Assembly (NCBI GenBank): GCA_018715855.1
Contig: DVKW01000148.1
Coordinates: 1-10,385 of the forward strand
Length of the DNA stretch: 10,385 bases
Source: Candidatus Galligastranaerophilus intestinigallinarum
GTDB lineage: Bacteria > Cyanobacteriota > Vampirovibrionia > Gastranaerophilales > Gastranaerophilaceae
Reading direction: 5' to 3'
Part shown: piece by piece, positions 1 through 6,783 of the stretch
How the letters are laid out: each line of letters begins with the position of its first letter
Position numbering within the stretch: the stretch's first letter is position 1
Notes under the pieces: generated by a model
Told to the model about the DNA's origin: nothing
What the model saw: the letters and a program-made list of their open reading frames with translations, nothing else
Databases searched by the model: none
Program-made: the position numbers and the translations under genes

Positions 1-12
1 TAAATTGTTTAA

Positions 13-756
13 TTACATTTTTTTGGTTAATTTTGCGTGGATAACATTTGCACAGCTTAAATAGGCCGTAAAATCGTTATATCTTATTTCAGATTCCCCG
101 TATGGAATTTTTTTTGTCATTAATTCTTTTGCGCTTTCATTCAGCATAACAAGCTTATTTAGAGCATGGCGCACCATTAAGCTTTTGTGCAATAACGGGC
201 AGAATTTTAAAATAAATTTTTCCAGTTTTCTTAATTTTTCTTTTATGTGAATTTTATTTTCAATTTTATTTATTGTTGCATTTGCATTTTGAGAAATGGG
301 GTTTTGAATTTCATCTTTTTCTAATAGCTTTAGAGCTTCAATAAGTGCTTCTTTTTCATTTTTTAATTTATCTAAAAGCATTTCATCGTCTGAATCTTCA
401 AGCATAAAAATTTTATTTTCAATTTTTTTAATTAAGCTTTTTATTTTTTTAATTTTTTCATTCAAGCTTAATTCATCATCATTAATATCTATAAACCCTG
501 TTTCTTGAAAAATGTTTAAATCTAAATCATTAAGCCTTTTTTGAACAATTTTTGTTTCTTTTTGCTCTTTTTCTTCAATTACATTTGTATTAAAAGGCGA
601 AGTTTCAATTCCGCCCGTTAAAATTCCAAACGGCAAAAAATCTTCTCCTGCCCCAATGGCCCCGCCTTCTTGGGGAATAGAATTTTTTTCATCATTTATA
701 ATTCCGCTTTTTTCAAGTTGCCCTAAAAGCGAATTTTTTTGATAATTTTCCGTCAT
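13..756 (-). CDS. Unrecognised acidic coiled-coil protein, 247 aa
   Basis: I do not recognise this protein and assign no function. It is a complete frame with an ATG start and TAA stop. It has no signal peptide and no membrane segment, so it is probably cytoplasmic. Residues 28-50 form a Gly-rich, low-charge stretch. Residues about 95-148 are dense in Lys, Glu, Leu and Ile in a heptad-like pattern and should form a coiled coil, with an acidic patch (EDSDDE) at 120-125. A second helical segment at about 162-215 is basic, and the last 30 residues (YNDFTAYLSCANVIHAKL) look like a small folded end. No clear Shine-Dalgarno precedes the ATG; the leader is simply AT-rich. It is transcribed away from nifU, with which it shares a 92-bp spacer. 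Only 12 bp lie downstream in the window, so its terminator is not visible. Codon use matches its neighbours, and the length and clean frame argue that it is a real gene. Confidence 0.75.
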   Translation of the reverse strand: MTENYQKNSLLGQLEKSGIINDEKNSIPQEGGAIGAGEDFLPFGILTGGIETSPFNTNVIEEKEQKETKIVQKRLNDLDLNIFQETGFIDINDDELSLNEKIKKIKSLIKKIENKIFMLEDSDDEMLLDKLKNEKEALIEALKLLEKDEIQNPISQNANATINKIENKIHIKEKLRKLEKFILKFCPLLHKSLMVRHALNKLVMLNESAKELMTKKIPYGESEIRYNDFTAYLSCANVIHAKLTKKM

Positions 757-794
757 ATAATAATTATTGTGTATTTCAATATATTTAACACCAT

Positions 795-807
795 ATACAA
801 GTTGTAT
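795..807. promoter_or_regulatory. Perfect dyad ATACAA-g-TTGTAT in nifU control region
   Basis: The 13-bp sequence ATACAAGTTGTAT is a perfect inverted repeat with a 1-bp centre. It ends 8 bp upstream of the putative nifU -10 box, so a bound protein would cover the -35 region. It also lies in the only spacer between two divergent genes. It looks like a repressor or activator operator. The cognate regulator is unknown, and the site does not match the IscR consensus as I know it. Confidence 0.4.
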
Positions 808-815
808 TTTTGATT

Positions 816-821
816 TATAAT
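816..821 (+). promoter_or_regulatory. Putative nifU -10 box (TATAAT)
   Basis: TATAAT is a perfect match to the sigma-70-type -10 element and lies 27 bp before the nifU ATG. No good -35 box sits at 16-18 bp spacing; the ATACAAGTTGTAT dyad lies there instead. That would suit a promoter that depends on, or is blocked by, a DNA-binding regulator. The nifU ribosome binding site AAGGAA follows at 834-839, 9 bp before the start. Confidence 0.5.
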
Positions 822-848
822 TTTCTTGAAGATAAGGAATAAGAAATT

Positions 849-1661
849 ATGTGGGACTACTCTGAAACTGTCAAAGAATATTATACAAACCCAAAAAATG
901 TGGGTTCAATTGAAGATGCAGACGCTATAGGCGAAGCAGGCGCACTTGCTTGCGGCGATGCTCTGAAACTTTATTTAAAAATTAAAGACGGAATTATAAC
1001 AGACGCTAAATTTCAAACGTTTGGCTGCGGCTCTGCCGTTGCATCATCCAGCATGCTAACAGAAATGATTATCGGAAAATCGTTAGACGAAGTTAAAAAA
1101 ATTACAAATAAAGATATTATAGAAAAATTAGGCGGCCTTCCCCCTGAAAAAACCCACTGTTCGGTTATGGGAAGAGAAGCCTTGGAAGACGCTTTAAATA
1201 ATTATTACGGCTATAAAATAGGCGAAAAATCAACCGATAAAATTATATGCAACTGTTTCTCCGTTACGGAAAATGTTATTAAAGAAGCGGTTGAACAAGG
1301 CGCAAAAACCGTTAAAGAAATAACGGATTTAACATACGCAGGCGGCGCTTGCGGCAGGTGCAAAGAAAACATTCAAAAAATAATAGATTCTATTTTAGGG
1401 CCAAAGAAAATTAACAAAGAAGAATTAACCCCCGTTCAATTTGCGCTAAAAGTTAATTCAATTTTAGAAAAAGAAATTGCGCCCCAATTGGCACTTGATA
1501 ATGGCGGCTTAGAGCTTGTTGATATTGAAGGCAAGAACATTTATATAAAATTAAAAGGAACTTGCGAAAGCTGCCCGAATGCAAAATCAACGGTTAAAAA
1601 TTTCATCGAAAAAAAATTGAAAGAATTAATAGATGATGAAATTAATGTAATAGAAGGCTAA
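849..1661 (+). CDS. nifU: NifU, three-domain Fe-S cluster scaffold protein
   Basis: This is a full-length NifU that assembles [2Fe-2S] and [4Fe-4S] clusters with sulfur from NifS and passes them to apoproteins in the cytoplasm. Three domains are visible. Residues 1-125 are the IscU-like scaffold with Cys35 (in LACGD, including the conserved Asp37), Cys60 and Cys104. Residues about 132-180 are the BFD-like permanent [2Fe-2S] domain with Cys134, Cys136, Cys168 and Cys171 (CxC and CxxC). Residues about 194-270 are the Nfu domain with Cys239 and Cys242 (CxxC). All nine expected cysteines are present, as in Azotobacter NifU, and the 270-residue length is slightly short only in the linkers. The ATG is preceded by AAGGAA at 834-839. 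The gene is followed after 3 bp by nifS. No nitrogenase gene is visible, so the likely role is general Fe-S biogenesis, as in Helicobacter and Campylobacter. Confidence 0.97.
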   Translation: MWDYSETVKEYYTNPKNVGSIEDADAIGEAGALACGDALKLYLKIKDGIITDAKFQTFGCGSAVASSSMLTEMIIGKSLDEVKKITNKDIIEKLGGLPPEKTHCSVMGREALEDALNNYYGYKIGEKSTDKIICNCFSVTENVIKEAVEQGAKTVKEITDLTYAGGACGRCKENIQKIIDSILGPKKINKEELTPVQFALKVNSILEKEIAPQLALDNGGLELVDIEGKNIYIKLKGTCESCPNAKSTVKNFIEKKLKELIDDEINVIEG

Positions 1662-1664
1662 AAA

Positions 1665-2861
1665 ATGAACGATACAAAAAATATAATTTACCTTGATAAT
1701 AACGCAACAACAATGGTAGATAAAAAAGTTGTTGAAGCTATGATTCCTTATTTTTCAAATGAATTCGGAAACCCTTCAAGCATTTATGAATTGGCGCATG
1801 AAGCGCACGATGCATTAGAAAATTCAAGAGAGGTTATAAAGGAATTTTTTGGCGCCGGCGATACAAAAGAAATAATTTTCACATCTTGCGGCACAGAAAG
1901 CGCAAATGCTGCAATAAGAGGGGTTATTGAAGCAAACCCAACAAAAAGGCACATTATAACAACAAAAGTTGAACACCCTTGTGTTTTAAACACATTTAAA
2001 GAATTTGAGGAAAAAGGCTATAGGGTTGATTACTTAAATGTTGATGAAAATGGCGAACTTTTAATTGATGAATTAAAAACTTTAGTGGATGATGACACCG
2101 CTCTTGTTGCAATAATGGCTGCAAACAATGAAACAGGCGCAATTTACCCATATGAAGAAGCCGCAGAAATTGTAAAATCAATTAACCCAAATACAAAAGT
2201 TTTTATAGATGCGGTTCAAGCGGCGGGCAAAATTAAGCTTGATGTTAAAAACACAAAAGTAGATTTAATGGGCATTTCAGGCCACAAATTCCACGCACCA
2301 AAAGGGGTTGGTGCAATGTATATTAAAAAAGGCACAATAATAAAACCCTATATGACAGGCGGGCACCAAGAAAGAGCCTTAAGAGGGGGAACAGAAAACG
2401 TTCCATATATTGTGGGTATGGCGAAAGCTGCTGAACTTGCAATGAATGCATTAGAATTTGAAAATAAAACAGTAAAAGAATTAAGAGACAGGCTTGAAGA
2501 AGGCATTTTAGAAAATGTAAAAAATGCAAAATTAAATTCAAGAACAAAAATGAGAGTTCCAAACACAACAAACATTGGCTTTGAATATATTGAAGGGGAG
2601 CTTATTCTTCTTCATTTAGATAAATTGGGCATTTGCGCAAGCTCAGGTTCTGCTTGTACATCAGGAAGTTTAGAACCAAGCCATGTTTTAAGAGCAATGA
2701 AAACGCCTTTTACGTCACTTCACGGCAGCATTAGGTTTTCTTTAAGCAGATTTACAACAAAAGAAGAAATTGATTTTGTTGTTCAAAATATGCCCCTTGT
2801 AATTAAAAAATTGGCTAAAATTTCACCTTTCCAAAAAGAATTATCGGGAATTCTTAATTAA
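1665..2861 (+). CDS. nifS: NifS-type cysteine desulfurase
   Basis: This PLP enzyme converts L-cysteine to L-alanine and holds the sulfur as a persulfide for transfer to NifU. At 398 residues it has the usual length for the family. The N-terminal YLDNNATT motif is at 9-16. The cofactor-stacking His104 lies in KVEHP, and the PLP Schiff-base lysine is Lys208 in SGHKFHAPKG. The substrate-binding region RGGTENV is at 240-246. The catalytic Cys331 lies in SSGSACTSGS, the short-loop group I (NifS/IscS) signature rather than the SufS type. The start is 3 bp after the nifU stop, and its ribosome binding site GAAGG (1653-1657) lies inside the end of nifU, so the two genes are almost certainly cotranscribed and translationally linked. 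Assignment as NifS rather than IscS rests mainly on the adjacent NifU. Confidence 0.97.
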   Translation: MNDTKNIIYLDNNATTMVDKKVVEAMIPYFSNEFGNPSSIYELAHEAHDALENSREVIKEFFGAGDTKEIIFTSCGTESANAAIRGVIEANPTKRHIITTKVEHPCVLNTFKEFEEKGYRVDYLNVDENGELLIDELKTLVDDDTALVAIMAANNETGAIYPYEEAAEIVKSINPNTKVFIDAVQAAGKIKLDVKNTKVDLMGISGHKFHAPKGVGAMYIKKGTIIKPYMTGGHQERALRGGTENVPYIVGMAKAAELAMNALEFENKTVKELRDRLEEGILENVKNAKLNSRTKMRVPNTTNIGFEYIEGELILLHLDKLGICASSGSACTSGSLEPSHVLRAMKTPFTSLHGSIRFSLSRFTTKEEIDFVVQNMPLVIKKLAKISPFQKELSGILN

Positions 2862-2893
2862 ATAAAAATTTCAACAATTTATAAAAAACAAAA

Positions 2894-2916
2894 AAGCGGG
2901 GCAAAAAACCCCGCTT
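2894..2916 (-). terminator. Intrinsic terminator of metK, probably shared with nifS
   Basis: AAGCGGGG (2894-2901) and CCCCGCTT (2909-2916) form a perfect 8-bp stem with a 7-nt loop. Read on the minus strand it is followed by a long T-rich run (2895 down to 2883, broken by one G), ideal for ending metK, whose stop lies 18 bp upstream. On the plus strand only TT and then AATTT follow, so termination after nifS would be weaker. The convergent layout makes a bidirectional role likely. Confidence 0.9.
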
Positions 2917-2933
2917 AATTTAAAAATTGCTTT

Positions 2934-4202
2934 TTAAACAGTTGCAAACTGTTTAGCGGCTTCTTTTAATTTGTCTGCCATTTGAACTTCTTCCCAAGGA
3001 ACATAGAAATCAGACCTTCCCATATGGCCGTAAGCTGCCAATTTTTGGTAAAATTTACCGTTAAATTTAGATGGAAGTTCACGGAGTTCAAATTGTTTAA
3101 TAATAGCTGCAGGCCTTAAGTCAAAATGGGTTTTAACAATTTTTGCCAATTCTTCATCATCAATTTTGCCTGTGCCAAAAGTATCAACAAGAACAGAAAC
3201 AGGTTCTGCTAAGCCGATTGCATATGCGAGTTCAATTTCGCATTGTTTTGCAAGGCCTGCTGCAACAATATTTTTTGCAACCCATCTTGCAGCATATGCA
3301 GCAGATCTATCAACTTTCGTTGGGTCTTTGCCTGAAAATGCACCGCCGCCGTGACGAGCGTAGCCGCCATAAGTATCAACGATGATTTTTCTGCCTGTTA
3401 AACCTGCATCACCTTGCGGGCCGCCAATTACAAACCTTCCTGAAGGATTGATATAATATTTTGTGGTTGAATCCGGTTTAATTTTTTCATCTTTAAACAC
3501 TTCATCAACAACATATTTCATCATATCTTCTTTAATAATGGCTTGAATTTTTTGGTTGTCAGCTTCGCCGTTTATTTCAGGGTCGTGTTGAGTTGAAATA
3601 ACGATTGTATCAATTCTTTTCGGTTCGCCATTTTCATATTCAACGGTTACTTGGGTTTTGCCGTCGGGTCTTAGGTAATTAACAAGTTTTTCTTTTCTGA
3701 TTTCTGCTAATCTGTAAGCTAACCTGTGAGCAAGTGAAATTGGAAGCGGCATAAATTCTTTTGTTTCATCGCAAGCATAACCGAACATAATGCCTTGATC
3801 GCCTGCTCCAATATTTACGGTTTCGGTTTTTGAAGTTGAACTTACATCGTTTCTTGTTTCAAGCGCTTTATTAACACCGCCTGCAATATCTGTTGATTGT
3901 TCATCAATGCTTGTTAAAACAGCACATGTTTTATAATCAAAGCCGCCGCCTTCATCTCCTTTATAACCAATTCTTTTAATAGTTTCTCTTACAACAGATG
4001 GAATATCAACATAGCAAGATGAAGAAATTTCACCTGAAACTAAAACCATACCTGTTGTTGCGGTTGTTTCAGCTGCAACGCGGCTTGTAGGGTCTTTTGT
4101 TAAAAATACATCTAAAATTGCATCTGAAATTTGGTCGCACACTTTATCAGGGTGGCCTTCAGTTACAGATTCAGATGTGAATAAAAAATTTTTAAGTGCC
4201 AT
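2934..4202 (-). CDS. metK: S-adenosylmethionine synthetase
   Basis: MetK makes S-adenosylmethionine from methionine and ATP, releasing phosphate and pyrophosphate; it is cytosolic and essential for methylation. Family signatures are intact: the ATP-site motif around TEGHPDKVCDQISD (14-27), the GAGDQGIMFGYA hexapeptide region (132-143), DAGLTGRKI (265-273) and the Gly-rich phosphate loop GGGAFSGKDPTKVDRSAAY (285-303). At 422 residues it is about 40 longer than E. coli MetK; lengths near 420 are usual in cyanobacteria and some other phyla. The start is firm: ATG with AAGGAG (complement of 4212-4217) 9 bp upstream. It is a single-gene unit, divergent from aspS and ended by the hairpin at 2894-2916. 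Upstream, a -10/-35 pair and a leader hairpin are visible, but no SAM riboswitch that I recognise. Confidence 0.99.
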   Translation of the reverse strand: MALKNFLFTSESVTEGHPDKVCDQISDAILDVFLTKDPTSRVAAETTATTGMVLVSGEISSSCYVDIPSVVRETIKRIGYKGDEGGGFDYKTCAVLTSIDEQSTDIAGGVNKALETRNDVSSTSKTETVNIGAGDQGIMFGYACDETKEFMPLPISLAHRLAYRLAEIRKEKLVNYLRPDGKTQVTVEYENGEPKRIDTIVISTQHDPEINGEADNQKIQAIIKEDMMKYVVDEVFKDEKIKPDSTTKYYINPSGRFVIGGPQGDAGLTGRKIIVDTYGGYARHGGGAFSGKDPTKVDRSAAYAARWVAKNIVAAGLAKQCEIELAYAIGLAEPVSVLVDTFGTGKIDDEELAKIVKTHFDLRPAAIIKQFELRELPSKFNGKFYQKLAAYGHMGRSDFYVPWEEVQMADKLKEAAKQFATV

Positions 4203-4230
4203 AACTTTTCTCTCCTTAATTTATAACTAT

Positions 4231-4259
4231 ACCGGTAAGGTTTTTAATTCCAACCCGGT
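4231..4259 (-). promoter_or_regulatory. Inverted repeat in the metK 5' leader
   Basis: ACCGG (4231-4235) and CCGGT (4255-4259) pair around a 19-nt interior, in which a further short GTT/AAC pairing is possible. In the metK transcript this hairpin would sit at the very 5' end, just after the predicted -10 box and about 28 nt before the start codon. It could stabilise the mRNA 5' end or serve as an operator. It is too small for a SAM riboswitch. Confidence 0.35.
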
Positions 4260-4266
4260 CTAATAC

Positions 4267-4295
4267 ATTCTATTACAAATATATTATTTGGTAAA
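4267..4295 (-). promoter_or_regulatory. Predicted metK promoter
   Basis: On the minus strand, TTTACC (complement of 4290-4295) and TAGAAT (complement of 4267-4272) are separated by exactly 17 bp and match the sigma-70-type consensus at 4/6 and 5/6. Transcription would begin near 4260, giving a leader of about 58 nt that contains the 4231-4259 hairpin and the AAGGAG ribosome binding site. The -35 box overlaps that of the divergent aspS promoter. Confidence 0.5.
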
Positions 4296-4316
4296 ATTAT
4301 ATTTTTATTTTATAAT
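4288..4316 (+). promoter_or_regulatory. Predicted aspS promoter
   Basis: TTGGTA (4288-4293) and a perfect TATAAT (4311-4316) are spaced by 17 bp. Transcription would start near 4323, giving a leader of about 26 nt with AAAGGA (4337-4342) 6 bp before the ATG. It is the best promoter match in the window. Confidence 0.65.
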
Positions 4317-4348
4317 TTAGCTAAAACACTAAAATAAAAGGAATTGAA

Positions 4349-6124
4349 ATGGAATTAACATACAAAAAACAAAGTTGCACGGAAATTAATGAAAATTGGA
4401 TTGGAAAAGAAGCCGTTCTTGCAGGCTGGGCTTCTACAATAAGAGATTTAGGCGGAATTATTTTTGTTGAATTAAGAGATAGATCAGGCCTTTTTCAAAT
4501 TGTTGCAGACCCGAAAATTAACCCTCAAGTTTATGAAACCTTTCAAAAATTAAAATCCGAGTATGTTATTCAAGTTAAAGGCAAAGTTTCAAAACGCCCT
4601 GATGACACCATTAATGAAAAACTTCAAACAGGAACAATTGAAATGTACCCTGATGAAATTAAAATTTTATCAGCTGCAAAAACCCTTCCTTTTATTATCG
4701 AAGATGAAGCCGTTTCAGAAGATGTCAGGTTAAAATATCGTTATTTGGATTTAAGATCTGAAAAAATGCTTAAAAACTTAACTTTAAGGCACAAGATTGT
4801 AACTGCAATCAGAAACTATATGAATAGTTTAGATTTCCTTGAAGTTGAAACACCAATTTTGATTAAAACAACACCTGAAGGCGCAAGAGATTATTTAGTT
4901 CCAAGCAGAGTTCAAGACGGCAAATTTTATGCCCTTCCACAATCTCCACAGGTGTTTAAACAACTTTTAATGGTTGGCGGCATTGAAAAATATTATCAAA
5001 TTGCAAAATGCTTTAGAGATGAAGACTTAAGGGCAGACAGGCAGCCTGAATTCACCCAAGTAGATATCGAAATGAGCTTTGTTGAACAAGATGATGTTAT
5101 TAAAATGACAGAAGGGCTTATTAAAGAAGCATTTAAAGCCGCAGGTGTTGAAGTTAACCCGCCATTTAAAAGGTTGACTTGGAGAGAAGCAATGGACAGG
5201 TTTGGTTCTGATAAACCGGACACCAGATTTGGTTTAGAACTTTTTGATGTAACAGACATTATGGAAGCTTCAACCTTTGAAGCGTTCAAGGCTGTAATTG
5301 CCTCTGGCGGAACGGTTAGAGCAATTAAAATTCCAAATATTGCACATTATTCAAGAAAAGATATGGATGATGTTAGAAACCTTGCAATTAAATTTGGCGC
5401 TAAAGGCCTTGCTTGGGTTACATATATGGAAGATGGCACGGTTAAATCTCCCGTGTTTAAATTCTTAAACGAAGAACAAATAGCAGAAATTCAAAAAAGA
5501 GCAGATGCAAATAAAGGCGATATTGTTTTCTTTGTTGCAGACCAACCAAAAGTTGTGTTTGATGTTTTAGGCAGATTTAGGCTTTATTTTGGCGAAAAAT
5601 TGGGCTTGATTGATAAAACTAAACATGACCTTTTATGGGTTGTTGATTTTCCATTGTTTGAATATTCAGCAGAAGATAATAGGTTTGTTTCCGTTCACCA
5701 CCCGTTCACAATGCCTGCTCTTGAAGATTTAGACAAACTTGAAAACGACAAAGGCCATGTTAAATCAATTGCTTATGACATTGTTTACAATGGATGTGAG
5801 CTTGGCGGCGGATCAATCAGAATCCATGACAGTGAAGTTCAAGAAAGAGTATTTAAGGCATTAGGTTTAACTGATGAAGATATTAAAGAAAAATTTGATT
5901 TTCTTGTTCAAGCGTTTAAATATGGAACTCCGCCCCATGGCGGTTTAGCAATTGGCTTAGATAGGCTTGTTGCGCTTTTAACACGTTCTGAATCAATCAG
6001 AGATGTTATAGCATTCCCGAAAAATTCCCAAGCAAAAGATTTAATGTCTGATGCCCCCGGAATTGCAAGCGAAGAACAGCTAAGAGAATTGCACATAAAA
6101 TTAAGAAATGCACCAAAAGTTTAA
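4349..6124 (+). CDS. aspS: Aspartyl-tRNA synthetase, bacterial type
   Basis: AspRS charges tRNA(Asp) with aspartate in the cytosol. At 591 residues it has the normal bacterial length. Residues 1-105 form the OB-fold anticodon-binding domain (GWASTIRDLGG, 26-36, then ELRDRSG). The class II catalytic core follows with motif 1 around FLEVETPIL (163-171), the TPEGARDYLVPSR strand (175-187), motif 2 FRDEDLRADRQPEFTQ (222-237) and motif 3 GLAIGLDRL (532-540). Residues about 290-400 are the bacterial GAD insertion domain. The Leu in RDLGG sits where non-discriminating enzymes such as that of Pseudomonas often carry His, which hints at, but does not prove, a tRNA(Asp)-specific enzyme. AAAGGA at 4337-4342 supports the start. 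It is a single-gene unit with its own promoter and a strong terminator. Confidence 0.99.
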   Translation: MELTYKKQSCTEINENWIGKEAVLAGWASTIRDLGGIIFVELRDRSGLFQIVADPKINPQVYETFQKLKSEYVIQVKGKVSKRPDDTINEKLQTGTIEMYPDEIKILSAAKTLPFIIEDEAVSEDVRLKYRYLDLRSEKMLKNLTLRHKIVTAIRNYMNSLDFLEVETPILIKTTPEGARDYLVPSRVQDGKFYALPQSPQVFKQLLMVGGIEKYYQIAKCFRDEDLRADRQPEFTQVDIEMSFVEQDDVIKMTEGLIKEAFKAAGVEVNPPFKRLTWREAMDRFGSDKPDTRFGLELFDVTDIMEASTFEAFKAVIASGGTVRAIKIPNIAHYSRKDMDDVRNLAIKFGAKGLAWVTYMEDGTVKSPVFKFLNEEQIAEIQKRADANKGDIVFFVADQPKVVFDVLGRFRLYFGEKLGLIDKTKHDLLWVVDFPLFEYSAEDNRFVSVHHPFTMPALEDLDKLENDKGHVKSIAYDIVYNGCELGGGSIRIHDSEVQERVFKALGLTDEDIKEKFDFLVQAFKYGTPPHGGLAIGLDRLVALLTRSESIRDVIAFPKNSQAKDLMSDAPGIASEEQLRELHIKLRNAPKV

Positions 6125-6130
6125 AATATA

Positions 6131-6157
6131 AAGCGCCTTAAATAAGGCGCTTTTTTT
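6131..6157 (+). terminator. Intrinsic terminator of aspS
   Basis: AAGCGCCTT (6131-6139) and AAGGCGCTT (6144-6152) form a perfect 9-bp stem with a 4-nt loop, followed by a T7 run ending at 6157. It lies 6 bp after the aspS stop codon. Confidence 0.95.
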
Positions 6158-6211
6158 ATCTTTAAAAACGGGTAATTTGGCCAGTTACGAATAATTTCCC
6201 GATATTATACC

Positions 6212-6238
6212 ATTAATTCAAATCTGAATGGAATTAAT
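6212..6238. promoter_or_regulatory. Dyad ATTAATTC-N11-GAATTAAT before the LuxR-type gene
   Basis: Two perfect 8-bp arms (6212-6219 and 6231-6238) are separated by 11 bp, with a second overlapping dyad ATTCA-AATC-TGAAT at 6216-6229. The pair lies 18 bp before the start codon of the LuxR-type protein and just after a TATTAT (6203-6208) that could serve as a -10 box. LuxR/GerE-type domains bind dyads as dimers, so an autoregulatory operator is a reasonable guess. A hairpin in the mRNA leader is the alternative. Confidence 0.4.
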
Positions 6239-6256
6239 AAAAAAAGGGAAATAAAA

Positions 6257-6487
6257 ATGGATAGTGTTTTAGAGCTTAAAAACCCGAAAAGTTTTTATGG
6301 GCTTACAAAAAGGGAACTGGAAGTTTTAAACCTTGTTATTAAAGGCTTATCAAACAGAGAAATTGCAGAATTTTTGCACATTTCATCGCATACATCAAAA
6401 GCGCACGTTAGTGCAATTTTAACAAAATTAAACGTGCAATCAAGAATGTTTGCCGTTATAAAAGCAATTAAAGAATTAGACCTTTAA
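6257..6487 (+). CDS. Stand-alone LuxR/GerE-type HTH transcriptional regulator
   Basis: The 76-residue protein is almost nothing but a LuxR C-terminal DNA-binding domain. LTKRELEVLNLVIKGLSNREIAEFL occupies residues 16-40, and the recognition helix region HISSHTSKAHVSAILTKL occupies 41-58. The usual T-V-K-x-H-V pattern is T-S-K-A-H-V here. It has no receiver, PAS or ligand-binding domain, so its activity must be set by its amount, a partner protein or DNA context rather than by phosphorylation. The length is typical of the single-domain GerE-like group. The start is supported by AAAGGGA (6243-6249), 7 bp before the ATG. It lies between the aspS terminator and a non-coding repeat block and appears to be monocistronic. 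No conventional terminator follows its TAA; transcripts would run into the hairpin array. Target genes cannot be read from the sequence. Confidence 0.9.
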   Translation: MDSVLELKNPKSFYGLTKRELEVLNLVIKGLSNREIAEFLHISSHTSKAHVSAILTKLNVQSRMFAVIKAIKELDL

Positions 6488-6518
6488 AAATTGCGCTTTT
6501 TTCCATTCCGTACGGCTT

Positions 6519-6562
6519 TCACATTGGCGCATTTCGCAAACTGACGTTTGCTCCATGCTACG
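6519..6562. repeat. 44-bp repeat, copy 1, with GCAAAC/GTTTGC stem
   Basis: This element matches 6922-6965 at 42 of 44 positions. It contains a perfect 6-bp stem GCAAAC (6536-6541) and GTTTGC (6546-6551) with loop TGAC, which reads GTCA on the minus strand. The two mismatches with copy 2 both fall inside the loop. Confidence 0.9.
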
Positions 6563-6567
6563 CCTCC

Positions 6568-6597
6568 TTTTGCCAAAATCTTTGATTTTGTGCAAAA
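6568..6597. repeat. Long bulged hairpin in array
   Basis: TTTTGC (6568-6573) pairs with GCAAAA (6592-6597) and CAAAATC (6574-6580) with GATTTTG (6584-6590). Together they make 13 bp with one bulged base and a 3-nt loop. No T-run follows, so it is not a standard terminator for the LuxR-type gene. Confidence 0.7.
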
Positions 6598-6668
6598 TGG
6601 GTCCTCTCTGGAAAAGTAAAATCCGCTGTCTTGAAATTCCTAGCGGCTCGTTCCTTGAATTTCGCTTC

Positions 6669-6692
6669 AAAATTTCTTTTTCAAGAAATTTT
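6669..6692. repeat. Module stem-loop A
   Basis: AAAATTTCTT (6669-6678) and AAGAAATTTT (6683-6692) form a perfect 10-bp stem. The loop TTTC reads GAAA on the minus strand, a GNRA tetraloop. On the minus strand it is followed directly by GAAGCGAA, as in the other modules. Confidence 0.8.
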
Positions 6693-6721
6693 TCTGCTTC
6701 ACTCGTCACTCGCCTTGGCGG

Positions 6722-6749
6722 GTTTCGCTTCACTTTTAAGTTGCGAAAC
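6722..6749. repeat. GTTTCGC/GCGAAAC hairpin in array
   Basis: GTTTCGC (6722-6728) pairs perfectly with GCGAAAC (6743-6749), with a smaller ACT/AGT pairing inside. A second small hairpin, GAGCA-TAAA-TGCTC (6759-6772), follows shortly after. Confidence 0.6.
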
Positions 6750-6783
6750 GGCTCCATCGAGCATAAATGCTCTCCATTCGCCT

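Noticed and set aside
1784..2575. Minus-strand frames inside nifS
   Set aside because: They lie opposite a highly conserved enzyme gene, have no ribosome binding sites and give low-complexity hydrophobic translations; they are shadows.
3143..3385. Plus-strand frames inside metK
   Set aside because: They are antisense shadows of conserved MetK coding sequence, without start signals.
4203..4260. SAM riboswitch before metK
   Set aside because: The leader is only about 58 nt with one weak hairpin; no SAM-I, SAM-II or SAM-III core pattern could be recognised by eye.
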